Positions 24,157-32,963 of a DNA stretch of 64,000 nt are shown one piece after another. The stretch is from Clostridiales bacterium UBA5888. GTDB lineage: Bacteria; Bacillota; Clostridia; Oscillospirales; Oscillospiraceae. Where the stretch lies: NCBI GenBank assembly GCA_002431965.1, contig DJEW01000001.1:14816-78815 (forward strand). Direction: 5' to 3'. The position numbers and the translations under genes were made by a program. Within the stretch, counting starts at the first letter, position 1. Each line of letters opens with the position of its first letter. The notes under the pieces are model-generated. The model saw nothing but the letters and a program-made list of their open reading frames with translations, was not told where the DNA came from and did not search any database.

Positions 24157-25920
24157 ATGGATATTTTCAACGTGCTGACGATGATAGGCGGGCTGTCGCT
24201 TTTCCTGTTTGGCATGAATCTCATGGGGCAGGCGCTGGAGCGGCGCGCGGGCAGCAAGCTGCGCAGCCTGCTGGACAGGATGACAAGCAATGTGATGATG
24301 GGCTTTCTGACGGGGCTTGGCATAACGGCGATAATACAAAGCTCGTCCGCGACGACGGTGATGGTCGTGGGTTTTGTCAACTCCGGGCTGATGACGCTGC
24401 GTCAGGCAATAAACGTTATAATGGGCGCGAACGTCGGCACAACGGTGACAGCGTGGCTTTTGAGCCTGAGCGGTATCGACGGCAGCAGTCTGTGGATACG
24501 CCTTCTGAAGCCGTCCTCCTTCACGCCTGTGCTGGCGCTCATCGGCATCATATTTTATATGTTCTCTTCCGACACGAAGAAAAAAGACACCGGAACAATA
24601 CTCCTCGGCTTTGCAACGCTGATGTTCGGCATGGAGACGATGAGCGGGGCGGTATCCGGACTGAAGGACGTACCGGGCTTCGTCAACCTCTTTATCGCTT
24701 TTGAAAACCCGGTGCTGGGCATGCTTGCAGGTATGGTGCTCACCGCGATAATCCAGTCCAGCTCCGCATCGGTCGGTATACTTCAGGCGCTCGCCGCAAC
24801 GGGAGCGGTCAGCTATGCCGCCGCCATCCCCATCATCATGGGGCAGAACATCGGCACATGCGTCACGGCGATGATCTCCTCCGTCGGCACTAATAAAAAC
24901 GCCCAGCGGGCGGCGGTGGTGCATCTGATGTTCAACGTCATCGGCGTTATCGTGCTGCTGAGCGTATTCTGCATCGTGCGTGCGGTTTTTGCACCTGCGA
25001 TACTCGACGAGCACGCGACAATGTACGGCATTGCCATTGCGCATTCCGTTTTCAACATACTCTGCACGGCAATGCTGCTTCCGGCGGGCAATCTTCTCGA
25101 AAAGCTGTCCATACGGCTCGTACCAGACGGGAAGCGCGGGGCGCAGCAGGTCGTCGAGCTGGACGAGCGCCTTCTTGCGACGCCATCGCTGGCTCTGTCA
25201 CGCAGCCGCGCAGTCGCCTCTGAAATGGCGGAGATTGCCGTGCGCGCGCTGAAAAACTCCGTGACCGCGATACGCGCGCTCACGCCTGAGCTGGCGCAGA
25301 GCATACGCGACGACGAAAGCCTGTGCGATCATTATGAGGACATAATCGGCACATATCTCGTCAAGCTCAGCGCGCGGCGCATGGGCGAGGCGGAAAGCGA
25401 GGAAGCGACGGAGCTTTTAAAATCCATAGGGGATTTTGAACGCATATCCGACCACGCGGTGAATATTCTCGCCTCGGCCGAAGAAATCGACGAAAAGAAG
25501 CTGACTTTTTCTCCGTCCGCCGAGAGCGAACTTGACGTGCTGTTCGCCGCAATAAAGCGCATACTCGACCTGTCGCTGGATGCGTTTGAGCGCGGCGACA
25601 CCGCCGTCGCCGCAGAGGTGGAGCCGCTGGAGCAGGTGATAGACACGCTCAAGGAGCAGATGCGCACGCGGCACATTCTCCGCATGCAGCAGGGCAATTG
25701 CAGCATTGAGGCGGGCTTTGTCTGGTCCGACCTGCTGACGGATCTTGAGCGCACATCCGACCACTGCTCAAACATTGCCGGCTGCGTGATCGACGCGGCG
25801 CAGCACAACCTCAACCTGCACGAAACCCTGCGCGCCGCGCGCAGCGAGGACGATTGCTTCCGCCGCCGCTTTAAGCACTACGCCCACGAATACGCCCTTC
25901 CAGTTCCCTCCGCGCAGTAA
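24157..25920 (+). CDS. Na/Pi cotransporter family protein with PhoU-like C-terminus
   Basis: A 587-residue NptA/YjbB-type sodium-phosphate symporter. Two copies of the inverted repeat carry the QSSS signature: IIQSSSATTVMVVGFVNSG (about residue 60) and IIQSSSASVGILQALAATG (about residue 198), each with a GANVGT or GQNIGT partner. Eight or nine membrane segments occupy residues 1-310; the C-terminal 230 residues are PhoU-like helices (DFERISDHAVNILASAEEID; LTDLERTSDHCSNIAGCVID). Transports phosphate, or exports it when internal phosphate is high. Single gene with its own terminator. Confidence 0.95.
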   Translation: MDIFNVLTMIGGLSLFLFGMNLMGQALERRAGSKLRSLLDRMTSNVMMGFLTGLGITAIIQSSSATTVMVVGFVNSGLMTLRQAINVIMGANVGTTVTAWLLSLSGIDGSSLWIRLLKPSSFTPVLALIGIIFYMFSSDTKKKDTGTILLGFATLMFGMETMSGAVSGLKDVPGFVNLFIAFENPVLGMLAGMVLTAIIQSSSASVGILQALAATGAVSYAAAIPIIMGQNIGTCVTAMISSVGTNKNAQRAAVVHLMFNVIGVIVLLSVFCIVRAVFAPAILDEHATMYGIAIAHSVFNILCTAMLLPAGNLLEKLSIRLVPDGKRGAQQVVELDERLLATPSLALSRSRAVASEMAEIAVRALKNSVTAIRALTPELAQSIRDDESLCDHYEDIIGTYLVKLSARRMGEAESEEATELLKSIGDFERISDHAVNILASAEEIDEKKLTFSPSAESELDVLFAAIKRILDLSLDAFERGDTAVAAEVEPLEQVIDTLKEQMRTRHILRMQQGNCSIEAGFVWSDLLTDLERTSDHCSNIAGCVIDAAQHNLNLHETLRAARSEDDCFRRRFKHYAHEYALPVPSAQ

Positions 25921-25938
25921 CATAAGGCGCATGGCATC

Positions 25939-25972
25939 GCCCCGGCTGTCAAAGCACAGCCGGGGCGGTTTT
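25939..25972 (+). terminator. Terminator after the Na/Pi gene
   Basis: GCCCCGGCTG / CAGCCGGGGC stem followed by GGTTTT. It lies between convergent genes. Confidence 0.85.
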
Positions 25973-25977
25973 CTGCC

Positions 25978-26595
25978 TTATCTGATGAAATTCGTATACA
26001 CCTTCACGTTCTCCGGGTGGACTACGCCGTTTTCCCTGCCCAGCGCGATGCACCGCATAAGCCACGCCATGTTTTTGCCGATATTGTACATTGTGGCAAG
26101 CCCCTCTTTGTCGCCGGAAACCTCGCCCGGCTGATTGCCGTAAACATGGTTCCAGTACGTGGAGGAAACAACGGGCATGGAATTGATGGTGAAATACTTA
26201 TTGATTACATCGAAGGACGCCGTTGTTCCCGCGCGGCGCGCGGAGAGCACCGCCGCGGCAGGCTTGAAGCGCAGCGCATCGCCGCCGGAATAGAACACCC
26301 TGTCCATGAATGACAGCAGCCGCCCGCTCGGATGCGCGTAATACACCGGAGAGCCGAACACAAAGCCGTCCGCTGTGCGGGCTTTCTCTACAAACGTGTT
26401 GACAGAGTCGTCAAAAACGCACCTGTCGTGCTCATGACAAAAGCCGCACGCCGTGCAGTCCGCGATCGGCGTGTTGCCGATGAAAACAAGCTCAGTCTCC
26501 ATGCCCTCTGCGTTGAGCGCGCGCTCCACCTCTTTGAGCGCCGCGCCCGTGCAGCCGTTTGCGCGCGAGCTGCCGTTGACCAAAAGAACCTTCAT
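25978..26595 (-). CDS. Flavodoxin-like NAD(P)H-dependent oxidoreductase
   Basis: A 205-residue flavodoxin-fold protein of the FMN reductase/iron-sulfur flavoprotein type. FMN phosphate loop NGSSRANGCTG at residues 7-17; cysteine motif CTACGFCHEHDRC near residues 49-61, as in proteins of the iron-sulfur flavoprotein group; VFGSPVYYAHPSG typical of the FMN isoalloxazine site. RBS GGAGGG. Likely reduces quinones or electrophiles. Alone between a convergent and a divergent gene. Confidence 0.9.
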   Translation of the reverse strand: MKVLLVNGSSRANGCTGAALKEVERALNAEGMETELVFIGNTPIADCTACGFCHEHDRCVFDDSVNTFVEKARTADGFVFGSPVYYAHPSGRLLSFMDRVFYSGGDALRFKPAAAVLSARRAGTTASFDVINKYFTINSMPVVSSTYWNHVYGNQPGEVSGDKEGLATMYNIGKNMAWLMRCIALGRENGVVHPENVKVYTNFIR

Positions 26596-26702
26596 AGGAT
26601 AACCCTCCTCTATTTTATATAAAAACAGTATACCACTTTGCAGCTTTTTTTGAAATACTGTTCACGCAGCAGGCTCAGCAAGATTCCATGGTATTCCTCC
26701 TT

Positions 26703-26720
26703 ATGTGAGCGCTCTCACAT
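26703..26720. promoter_or_regulatory. CRP/LacI-type palindrome
   Basis: ATGTGAGCGCTCTCACAT: two TGTGA half sites six bases apart, matching both the Crp consensus and the core of a LacI-family operator. It lies between the divergent flavodoxin-like and mgtE genes, about 110 nt before the start of the former and 115 nt before the mgtE promoter. No LacI gene is in the window. Confidence 0.5.
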
Positions 26721-26833
26721 ATATAGACGCATTTCCCGGGGAAAACCTTACACGGATTTTCGCCAGATGCCGCAGGCGTATTGCACGGCGCTGCCTTGCT
26801 TCTTTTTTTGATCATAACATGGGCTTTTTATCC

Positions 26834-26862
26834 TTGATATAAAAGTTTTGCTGTGTTAAAAT
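26834..26862 (+). promoter_or_regulatory. Promoter of the mgtE operon
   Basis: TTGATA, 17-nt spacer, TAAAAT. The leader to the GTG start is only about 80 nt, too short for an M-box riboswitch. The remaining part of 26596-26912 shows no gene. Confidence 0.65.
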
Positions 26863-26948
26863 AATTTGTCTTATTATCAGATCATCCGGGGCTGTAATGC
26901 CTTGACCCCGGCATGAAACATTATTTCCGGCAAAGGCGGGTGAAGTCA

Positions 26949-28358
26949 GTGGCAGACAAAAACGAAAACAAAATACTGGACTTCGATACCATACAGGAGA
27001 AGCGCACGGACGAGCTGATGGAGCTGCTCGACAAGCGCGACATGAAGCAGCTTCAGCGGCGCATGGAGGAAATGAACGAATTCGACGTTGCGGAATTCCT
27101 CTCGGAGCTTGACAGCAGCCGCATGCCGATGGTGTTCAGGCTGCTCTCAAAGGAGACCGCAGCGGAGGTTTTCGCCAACTTTGACGCGCCCGAGCAGGAA
27201 GAGATCATCAACTCCATCACCGATTCCGAGCTTGCCGGGATCATGGACGAAATGTACGTTGACGACGCGGTGGACATGATGGAGGAGCTGCCTGCAAACG
27301 TCGTCAAGCGCGCAATGCGCACCGCGACCCCCGCCACGCGCAATCTGATCAACCAGTACCTCCGTTATCCCGACAACTCCGCAGGCAGCATAATGACGGC
27401 GGAATTCATCGATTTGAAAAAATACATGAGCGTGAAGGAATCGCTCGCGCGGATACGCCGCATCGGCGAGGACAAGGAAACGATCTACGTGTGCTTTGTC
27501 ATCTCTGCCGACCGCAAGCTCGAGGGCATCGTCACGGTGAAGGATCTGCTGCTGGCAGACGACGACACCATCATTGAAGACCTCATGGACAGAAACGTCA
27601 TCTTCGCCTCGACGACGGAGGATCAGGAGAGCGTGTCGGAGAAATTCTCCGATTATGACCTGATGGCGCTTCCGGTCGTGGACAAGGAAGGGCGGCTCGT
27701 CGGCATCGTCACGGTTGACGACATCATCGACGTTATGGAGCAGGAGACGACCGAGGACTTTGAGATCATGGCCGGTATGACGCCGTCCGACAAGCCCTAT
27801 TCGCGCACAAGCATTTTCGAGATGTGGAAAAACCGCATCCCATGGCTGATGTTCCTCATGCTCTCCGCGACGTTCACAAGCATGATCCTAACGGATTTTG
27901 AGAACATACTCGCCGCGCAGGCGGGGCTCGTCGCGTTCATCCCGATGCTCATGGGCACGGGCGGCAACTCCGGCGCGCAGGCCTCCACCGCCGTCATTCG
28001 TTCGCTCTCTCTGGGCGATACCGAGCCGCGCGACGTGCTGCGCGTGATGTGGAAGGAATGGCGCGTGTCGCTCATCTGCGGGCTGACGCTGGCAGTCGTG
28101 AACTTTGTGAAGATGCTGCTGGTTGACGGTCTTCTGCTGCAAAACGCAAATGTGACCGTCGCTGTCGCAGCAACCGTCAGTCTCTCCATCATCTTCATCG
28201 TTATGTTCGCCAAGGTCGTGGGCAGCGCTCTGCCCATAGCGGCGGAAAAGATAGGCGTTGACCCCGCCGTCATGTCAAATCCGCTGATCTCCACGCTGAC
28301 TGACGCGGTGTCGCTGCTGATATATATTTACGTCGCCAAGCTCATGCTGCATATATAA
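26949..28358 (+). CDS. mgtE: Magnesium transporter MgtE
   Basis: A 469-residue Mg2+ channel. The GTG at 26949 is preferred because a purine-rich GGCGGGTGA precedes it; the ATG at 26913 has no ribosome site. Order: MgtE N domain (residues 20-130, superhelical, with EFLSELDSSRMPMVFRLL), two CBS domains (about 130-255, with VDKEGRLVGIVTVDDIIDV), the plug helix and five membrane helices with the family signature PMLMGTGGNSGAQAST and the last helix block IGVDPAVMSNPLISTLTD. The acidic N/CBS domains close the pore at high Mg2+. Confidence 0.97.
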   Translation: MADKNENKILDFDTIQEKRTDELMELLDKRDMKQLQRRMEEMNEFDVAEFLSELDSSRMPMVFRLLSKETAAEVFANFDAPEQEEIINSITDSELAGIMDEMYVDDAVDMMEELPANVVKRAMRTATPATRNLINQYLRYPDNSAGSIMTAEFIDLKKYMSVKESLARIRRIGEDKETIYVCFVISADRKLEGIVTVKDLLLADDDTIIEDLMDRNVIFASTTEDQESVSEKFSDYDLMALPVVDKEGRLVGIVTVDDIIDVMEQETTEDFEIMAGMTPSDKPYSRTSIFEMWKNRIPWLMFLMLSATFTSMILTDFENILAAQAGLVAFIPMLMGTGGNSGAQASTAVIRSLSLGDTEPRDVLRVMWKEWRVSLICGLTLAVVNFVKMLLVDGLLLQNANVTVAVAATVSLSIIFIVMFAKVVGSALPIAAEKIGVDPAVMSNPLISTLTDAVSLLIYIYVAKLMLHI

Positions 28359-28391
28359 TAATGCGGCAATTGCCTTACCCGGAGGACCTAC

Positions 28392-29318
28392 ATGGATCTT
28401 ATGAGCCTTATTTCCAAAATGATAACATTTATCGCGCTGATGCTGGTGGGCTATGTCGGCGCCCGGCGCAGGCTGTTCGACGGCGCTTTCGCCCGGTCGC
28501 TATCGCAGCTTGTGATGAACGTTTTTCTCACATGCACCGTCATCAATTCCGTTCTCTCCGAGCGTCCCGAGTTTTACGGCGGTCAGCTTCTGCACGTGCT
28601 GCTCATGCTGACGCTTGCTATGCTGATCACCTACTGCGGCGCGGCGGCGTGCACAAGGCTTTTTCGCATAAAGGGCGTCAACGCCCCGGTGTTTGAGCTT
28701 CTTGCCGGCGTGCCGAACAATATGTTTATCGGGCTTCCCCTTCTGCAGGGGCTTTACGGCACAACGGCGGTGCTCTACTGCGCGCTCAGCTGCATTCCGT
28801 TCAACGTGCTGTTTTACTCCTATGGCGTGTGGCGGCTCAAGAGCTGCAAGGAGCTTACCGGCGGCGGCATCCGTGTGCAGGATGTGCTGACGGTACCGTT
28901 TGCTGCCACGCTTGTCGCGCTCGTCATCTTTATTTTAGACATCAGCCTTCCAACGGTTCTGACCGATCTTATAAGCTCCGCCTCCGCTGCGACAATGCCC
29001 TTATCTATGATCGTCATCGGCGCAACGCTCGGCGGCATACCGCTGACGGAAGCATTCCGCGAAAAGCAGGTATACCTTCTCTGCGCACTGCGCCTTGCCG
29101 TGCTGCCCGCGATCGCGTGGCTCATTCTCGGCGCACTGACGCAGAACGCGCTGCTGCTCAAGACCTGCGTGATACTCGCGGCGTGCCCCAGCGCCGTCGT
29201 GGTGACGGTGCTGGCGCTGCAATATGACTACGACGCTTCGTTCTCCTCCAAGGGCATACTTGTCACAACGGTGCTGAGCATGATAACGCTGCCTGTCTGG
29301 GCGCTCATCCTCGGCTGA
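28392..29318 (+). CDS. AEC-family (auxin efflux carrier-like) transporter
   Basis: A 308-residue protein with ten predicted helices of the AEC/BART superfamily, which in bacteria exports or takes up organic acids such as malate or malonate. Typical blocks: the N-terminal GYVGARRRLFDGAFARSLSQL, NNMFIGLPLLQGLYG in the fourth helix and an inverted repeat in the second half (CVILAACPSAVVVTVLALQY). RBS GGAGG. Thirty-three bp after mgtE, probably co-transcribed. Substrate unknown. Confidence 0.92.
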   Translation: MDLMSLISKMITFIALMLVGYVGARRRLFDGAFARSLSQLVMNVFLTCTVINSVLSERPEFYGGQLLHVLLMLTLAMLITYCGAAACTRLFRIKGVNAPVFELLAGVPNNMFIGLPLLQGLYGTTAVLYCALSCIPFNVLFYSYGVWRLKSCKELTGGGIRVQDVLTVPFAATLVALVIFILDISLPTVLTDLISSASAATMPLSMIVIGATLGGIPLTEAFREKQVYLLCALRLAVLPAIAWLILGALTQNALLLKTCVILAACPSAVVVTVLALQYDYDASFSSKGILVTTVLSMITLPVWALILG

Positions 29319-29332
29319 GGGGGTGGAAGCAT

Positions 29333-29953
29333 ATGCATATTCCAAGCGGCGCGAGCCAGACGGTCGAGCTTCTGGGCTTTGACGATGCGCTCGCCCTCTC
29401 CGGCAGATCCGGGGAGTACGACAGCAAGAAGTGGCTCTATGTGCCGGACTTCTATACTGAGTACCGTTATATACTCGGCACGCGCGGGGAAAACCCGCTC
29501 ATCTGCATCGGCATCAACCCCTCCACCGCAGCGCCCGATGCTCTTGACAACACGCTCAAGTCCGTTGCGCGCATTGCCGCGGGCAACGGATACGACAGCT
29601 GGATAATGTTCAACGTCTACGCCCAGCGCGCCACGCGCCCGGATGACATGGACGTCACGAAAAACGGGCGTCTGCACGCGGAGAATATGCGTGCGTTTGA
29701 ATACATACTCAGCGCCGTTTCCGCCGCAGGGTACTCCCCCGCTATCTGGGCGGCATGGGGAACGATAATCGAAAAGCGCGCCTATCTGCCCGGCTGTGTG
29801 CGGGATATGGTCGCGCTGGGCAAAAAATACGGCGGGCACTGGCTTTGCGCCGGAAAATGCTCCGTCAAGGGGCACCCGCACCACCCGCTGTACCTGCGCA
29901 GGGATGAAAAGACAGCGGAATTTGATATTGAAAGGTATCTTGATTTGCTATGA
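29333..29953 (+). CDS. DUF1643 family protein
   Basis: A 206-residue soluble protein. The core ICIGINPSTAAPDALDNTLKSVARIA, MFNVYAQRATRP, WAAWGTIIEKR and CSVKGHPHHPLYL matches DUF1643, found in bacteria and phages with no proven activity; conserved Asn/Asp/His residues suggest an enzyme with a nucleotide-type fold. RBS GGGGGTGG. Its stop overlaps the start of the nitrilase-like gene (ATGA), the first of three coupled genes. Confidence 0.88.
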   Translation: MHIPSGASQTVELLGFDDALALSGRSGEYDSKKWLYVPDFYTEYRYILGTRGENPLICIGINPSTAAPDALDNTLKSVARIAAGNGYDSWIMFNVYAQRATRPDDMDVTKNGRLHAENMRAFEYILSAVSAAGYSPAIWAAWGTIIEKRAYLPGCVRDMVALGKKYGGHWLCAGKCSVKGHPHHPLYLRRDEKTAEFDIERYLDLL

Positions 29954-30768
29954 ACACTGTGAAAATCGCCGCGCTGCAGATAAGAACGGAGCTGGATCAG
30001 GACGCGACCCTTGAGAAGGCCGGGCGCATGGTGCGCGAGGCGGCGCAAAACGGCGCGCAGATCGCCGTACTGCCGGAAATGTTCAACTGTCCGTACTCCC
30101 GGCACTACTTCCGCCCAATCGCTCATCTCGGTCATGAAAAGACCGTCACCGCCATGTCCCGATGGGCGCGGGATAACTCCGTGCTGATTGTCGGCGGCTC
30201 TATCCCGGAGACCGACGGCGAAAATATATATAACACATGCTTCGTCTTTGACGAACAGGGGCGGCAGCTCGCGCGGCATCGCAAGGTGCATCTTTTCGAT
30301 GTGGACATTCCCGGCATGCGCTTCAGCGAGTCTGCAACATTCACCCCTGGCAATGAGATAACGGTCTTCGACACGAAGTACGGCAAGATGGGGGCTGCTG
30401 TGTGCTTTGACGTGCGCTTTCCCGAGCTTTTCCGCGCCATGGCAGAGCGCGGGGCGCAGGTTGCCTTCCTGCCCGCGCAGTTCAACACCGCCACAGGTCC
30501 CTCCCACTGGGAAATGTCGCTGCAATCGCGCGCTGTGGATAACGAATTCTTTGTCGTCGGCGCGTCTGCTGCGCGATACGAAGGCTTCGACTACGAGTGC
30601 TGGGGGCACTCCACGGTGTGCGACCCGTTCGGAACGGTGCTCGACACCTGCGATGAGCGCGAGCAGATACTGTATTCCACCATTGATCTTGACCGTGTGG
30701 ACGAGGTGCGCCGCCAGCTGCCGACGTTCCTTCACCTGCGGCGCGACGTATATGCGGTGGCGGAATGA
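29950..30768 (+). CDS. Carbon-nitrogen hydrolase (nitrilase superfamily, omega-amidase-like)
   Basis: A 272-residue amidase. Catalytic Glu in VLPEMFNCPYS, Lys in HRKVHLFDVDIPG and Cys in GAAVCFDVRFPELFR. The LFDVDIPG and sequence length are typical of Nit2/omega-amidase relatives, which hydrolyse alpha-ketoglutaramate-like amides or repair deaminated metabolites. It overlaps DUF1643 upstream and the Nudix gene downstream by 4 nt each, so all three may act in metabolite repair. That joint role is an inference. Confidence 0.93.
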   Translation: MNTVKIAALQIRTELDQDATLEKAGRMVREAAQNGAQIAVLPEMFNCPYSRHYFRPIAHLGHEKTVTAMSRWARDNSVLIVGGSIPETDGENIYNTCFVFDEQGRQLARHRKVHLFDVDIPGMRFSESATFTPGNEITVFDTKYGKMGAAVCFDVRFPELFRAMAERGAQVAFLPAQFNTATGPSHWEMSLQSRAVDNEFFVVGASAARYEGFDYECWGHSTVCDPFGTVLDTCDEREQILYSTIDLDRVDEVRRQLPTFLHLRRDVYAVAE

Positions 30769-31373
30769 TAACAGACGATATTCTCGCCTACCGCCCCTGC
30801 TGCGAGCAGGAGACGCGCGACAAGGCTGTAATTCTGGATTTTCTCGCAAAAAATGACGACGCTTTTCTCCGCACCAATCTCATCGCGCATATGACAGCCT
30901 CCGCATGGGTCGTCGATGGCGAGCGTGAGCATGTGCTGATGGTGTATCACAACATATACGATTCCTGGTCATGGACGGGCGGTCACGCCGACGGCGAGCG
31001 GGATCTTCTCTCCGTCGCGCTGCGCGAGGTGCGCGAGGAGACCGGAGTGCAGCATGTGCGCCCCGTGACGGAGGATATTTTCTCGCTCGAAGTGCTGACC
31101 GTTGACGGGCACGAAAAGCGCGGGGAATACGTTCCAAGTCATCTGCATTTGAACATCACCTACCTTCTTGAGGCGGACAGGCGAGACACGCTGCACATAT
31201 GCGCCTCGGAAAACAGCGGCGTGCGCTGGTTCACGCCGGAGGATGCTCTCAAAGCGTCGAGCGAGCCGTGGTTTGTCGAGCGGATATATAAAAAGCTCAA
31301 TGCAAAGCTCTCGGCATATGTGAAGGATGAGAGCAATGATCATCATCTTCGCCGCGTTCATCTGCAGCTATAA
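30765..31373 (+). CDS. Nudix hydrolase
   Basis: A 202-residue Nudix-fold pyrophosphohydrolase. The Nudix box is GGHADGERDLLSVALREVREETGV (GX5EX7REVXEETGV), about residues 73-96, giving the Mg2+-binding glutamates. Flanking sequence (HIYDSWSWTGGH-type YNDSWSW) resembles the group of Nudix proteins that handle small nucleotide-like compounds. The ATG overlaps the end of the preceding gene. Substrate not predictable. Confidence 0.92.
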   Translation: MITDDILAYRPCCEQETRDKAVILDFLAKNDDAFLRTNLIAHMTASAWVVDGEREHVLMVYHNIYDSWSWTGGHADGERDLLSVALREVREETGVQHVRPVTEDIFSLEVLTVDGHEKRGEYVPSHLHLNITYLLEADRRDTLHICASENSGVRWFTPEDALKASSEPWFVERIYKKLNAKLSAYVKDESNDHHLRRVHLQL

Positions 31374-31459
31374 CTCTGCGCTCACCGGGCGCATAAATGG
31401 CGTGATAATCGTCTGCCCCGCCAATCTCCGCCAGAGCTGACGAAAGGAGAAAATTGCAT

Positions 31460-31984
31460 ATGCAGAATATTCTTATTGTCGTTGATATGCAGAACGACTT
31501 TATAACCGGTGCGCTCGGCACAAAGGAGGCGCAAGCCGTTGTTCCAAAAGTCGCCGAGAAGATACGCGGCTTTTCCGGGCGCGTCATTTTCACGCGCGAC
31601 ACTCATTTTGAAAACTACCTCTCCACGCAGGAGGGGCGTATGCTGCCCGTGCCGCATTGCATAAAGGGCACGGACGGATGGCAGCTATGCCCGGAGATGC
31701 AGGCGCTGTGCACCGAGCCGCCAATTGACAAGCCCACTTTCGGCAGTTATACCCTCGGCGAGCTGCTGTCCGTGGCGAATGTGCGCGAGCCTGTCGGCAG
31801 CGTCACGCTCGTGGGGCTGTGCACGGACATATGCGTCATCTCCAACGCCCTGCTCATCAAGGCGTTTTTGCCAGAGGTCGAAGTGCATGTGGACGCAGCA
31901 TGCTGCGCCGGCGTCACGCCGGAAAGCCACCGCACCGCCCTTGCCGCAATGAAACCCTGCCAGATAATTATCGATAATGAGTAA
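31460..31984 (+). CDS. Isochorismatase-fold cysteine hydrolase (nicotinamidase-like)
   Basis: A 174-residue hydrolase. The ATG lies 9 nt after AAAGGAG; the TTG two codons upstream is less likely. Catalytic Asp in VVDMQNDF, Lys in DKPTFGSY and Cys in GLCTDICVISNA form the D-K-C triad. The metal-binding pattern D...H of true nicotinamidases is partly present (RDTHFENY). Small size and these motifs fit a nicotinamidase or related amidase. It ends 4 bp before the bidirectional hairpin in front of the tmRNA gene. Confidence 0.9.
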   Translation: MQNILIVVDMQNDFITGALGTKEAQAVVPKVAEKIRGFSGRVIFTRDTHFENYLSTQEGRMLPVPHCIKGTDGWQLCPEMQALCTEPPIDKPTFGSYTLGELLSVANVREPVGSVTLVGLCTDICVISNALLIKAFLPEVEVHVDAACCAGVTPESHRTALAAMKPCQIIIDNE

Positions 31985-31987
31985 AAT

Positions 31988-32031
31988 GGCACAGCTCCGT
32001 TTCCGCCCTGCGGCGAAAACGGAGCTGTGCC
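31988..32031. terminator. Bidirectional terminator between the hydrolase and tmRNA genes
   Basis: Twenty-bp stem (one mismatch) with GGCACAGCTCCG / CGGAGCTGTGCC ends; flanked by GATTTATT on the plus side and ATTTTAC on the minus side. It serves the convergent hydrolase and tmRNA transcripts. Confidence 0.8.
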
Positions 32032-32045
32032 GATTTATTATGGTG

Positions 32046-32395
32046 TGGTGGAGGCGAGGGGAGTTGAACCCCTGTCCGAAAGCGTTTTGACAGCAACTTC
32101 TCCGGGCGCAGACGGTTATTTGCATTCCCTTGCCCCGGCGCGAACCGTCACGCTCCGCGGCTTGGTAGCTTCATTATGCGTGGCGCGCTCAAAGCTTTGC
32201 GCGCTCACGTTCACCACTGATCGACGCCCCGTCCCGAGCCGTGGTACTCTCAGGCGGAACGCTCGCTAATTAAGCAGCGAGAAGAACGGTATCGTTGTCG
32301 TTCTTTAATTTATAAGGTTTGCCCGTTTTATGGATGTCAGGCGCATCCGCCCGCTATTCCTGCCTCCGCACCCCCGTCGAAACCGTTACGCCCCC
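32046..32395 (-). ncRNA. ssrA: Transfer-messenger RNA (tmRNA)
   Basis: About 350 nt on the minus strand. The 5' end GGGGGCG pairs with CGCCTCC before the discriminator A and an encoded CCA; the T-arm GGTTCAACTCC and the 5' GTTTCGACGGG are diagnostic. The tag reading frame ends in codons for NDNDTVLLAA followed by TAA, so the degradation tag ends in the usual hydrophobic LAA. It lies beside smpB and the cyclophilin gene on the same strand. It rescues ribosomes stalled on broken messages. Confidence 0.95.
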
Positions 32396-32444
32396 ATGGG
32401 CAGACCTCATGAGCGAGGTCTGCGGAGTCTGAAATATAATATGC

Positions 32445-32963
32445 TTATGCCTTCTCAGGCTCGGGATACTCAACGCCAAATGTCTCTACCGTGATCTTCT
32501 TCATGACCTGCGGCGTTTTGGGGCGGTCGTTATAGTCCGTGCGTACCTCGCAGATACGGTCAACAGCCTCTATGCCCTCCGTCACCTTGCCGAACGCCGC
32601 ATACTGCCCGTCGAGATGAGGGGAGTTCTCGTGCATGATGAAAAACTGGCTGCCGGCAGAGTTTGGCGCCATGGTGCGCGCCATTGAGAGCACGCCGCGA
32701 TCATGTTTAAGGTCGTTTTTGAAGCCGTTAGCAGTGAATTCGCCCTTGATGGAATACCCTGGACCGCCCATACCGCTGCCCTTGGGGTCGCCCCCCTGTA
32801 TCATGAAGCCGGGAATAACGCGGTGGAAAATAAGCCCGTCATAAAAGCCCTTGTTGACAAGGGAAATAAAATTGTTGACGGTATTGGGTGCTGTCTCCGG
32901 ATAAAGCTCCGCCTTTATGACGTCGCCATTTTCCAATTCAAACGTAACAACAGGATTGCTCAT
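32445..32963 (-). CDS. Peptidyl-prolyl cis-trans isomerase, cyclophilin type
   Basis: A 172-residue single-domain cyclophilin. The active-site blocks are visible: FHRVIPGFMIQGGDPKGSGMGGPGY (catalytic Arg), MARTMAPNSAGSQFFI (Gln/Phe pocket), HLDGQYAAFGKVTEG. No signal peptide, so cytoplasmic. RBS AAGGAA. Its ATG overlaps the smpB stop codon (ATGA), so the two are coupled. Confidence 0.96.
   Translation of the reverse strand: MSNPVVTFELENGDVIKAELYPETAPNTVNNFISLVNKGFYDGLIFHRVIPGFMIQGGDPKGSGMGGPGYSIKGEFTANGFKNDLKHDRGVLSMARTMAPNSAGSQFFIMHENSPHLDGQYAAFGKVTEGIEAVDRICEVRTDYNDRPKTPQVMKKITVETFGVEYPEPEKA

Noticed and set aside
26863..26948. M-box riboswitch upstream of mgtE
   Set aside because: The leader from the predicted promoter is only about 80 nt, too short, and no M-box-like stem was recognised.
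32027..32269. Small plus-strand frame across the tmRNA region
   Set aside because: It is the antisense of tmRNA and has no ribosome site.
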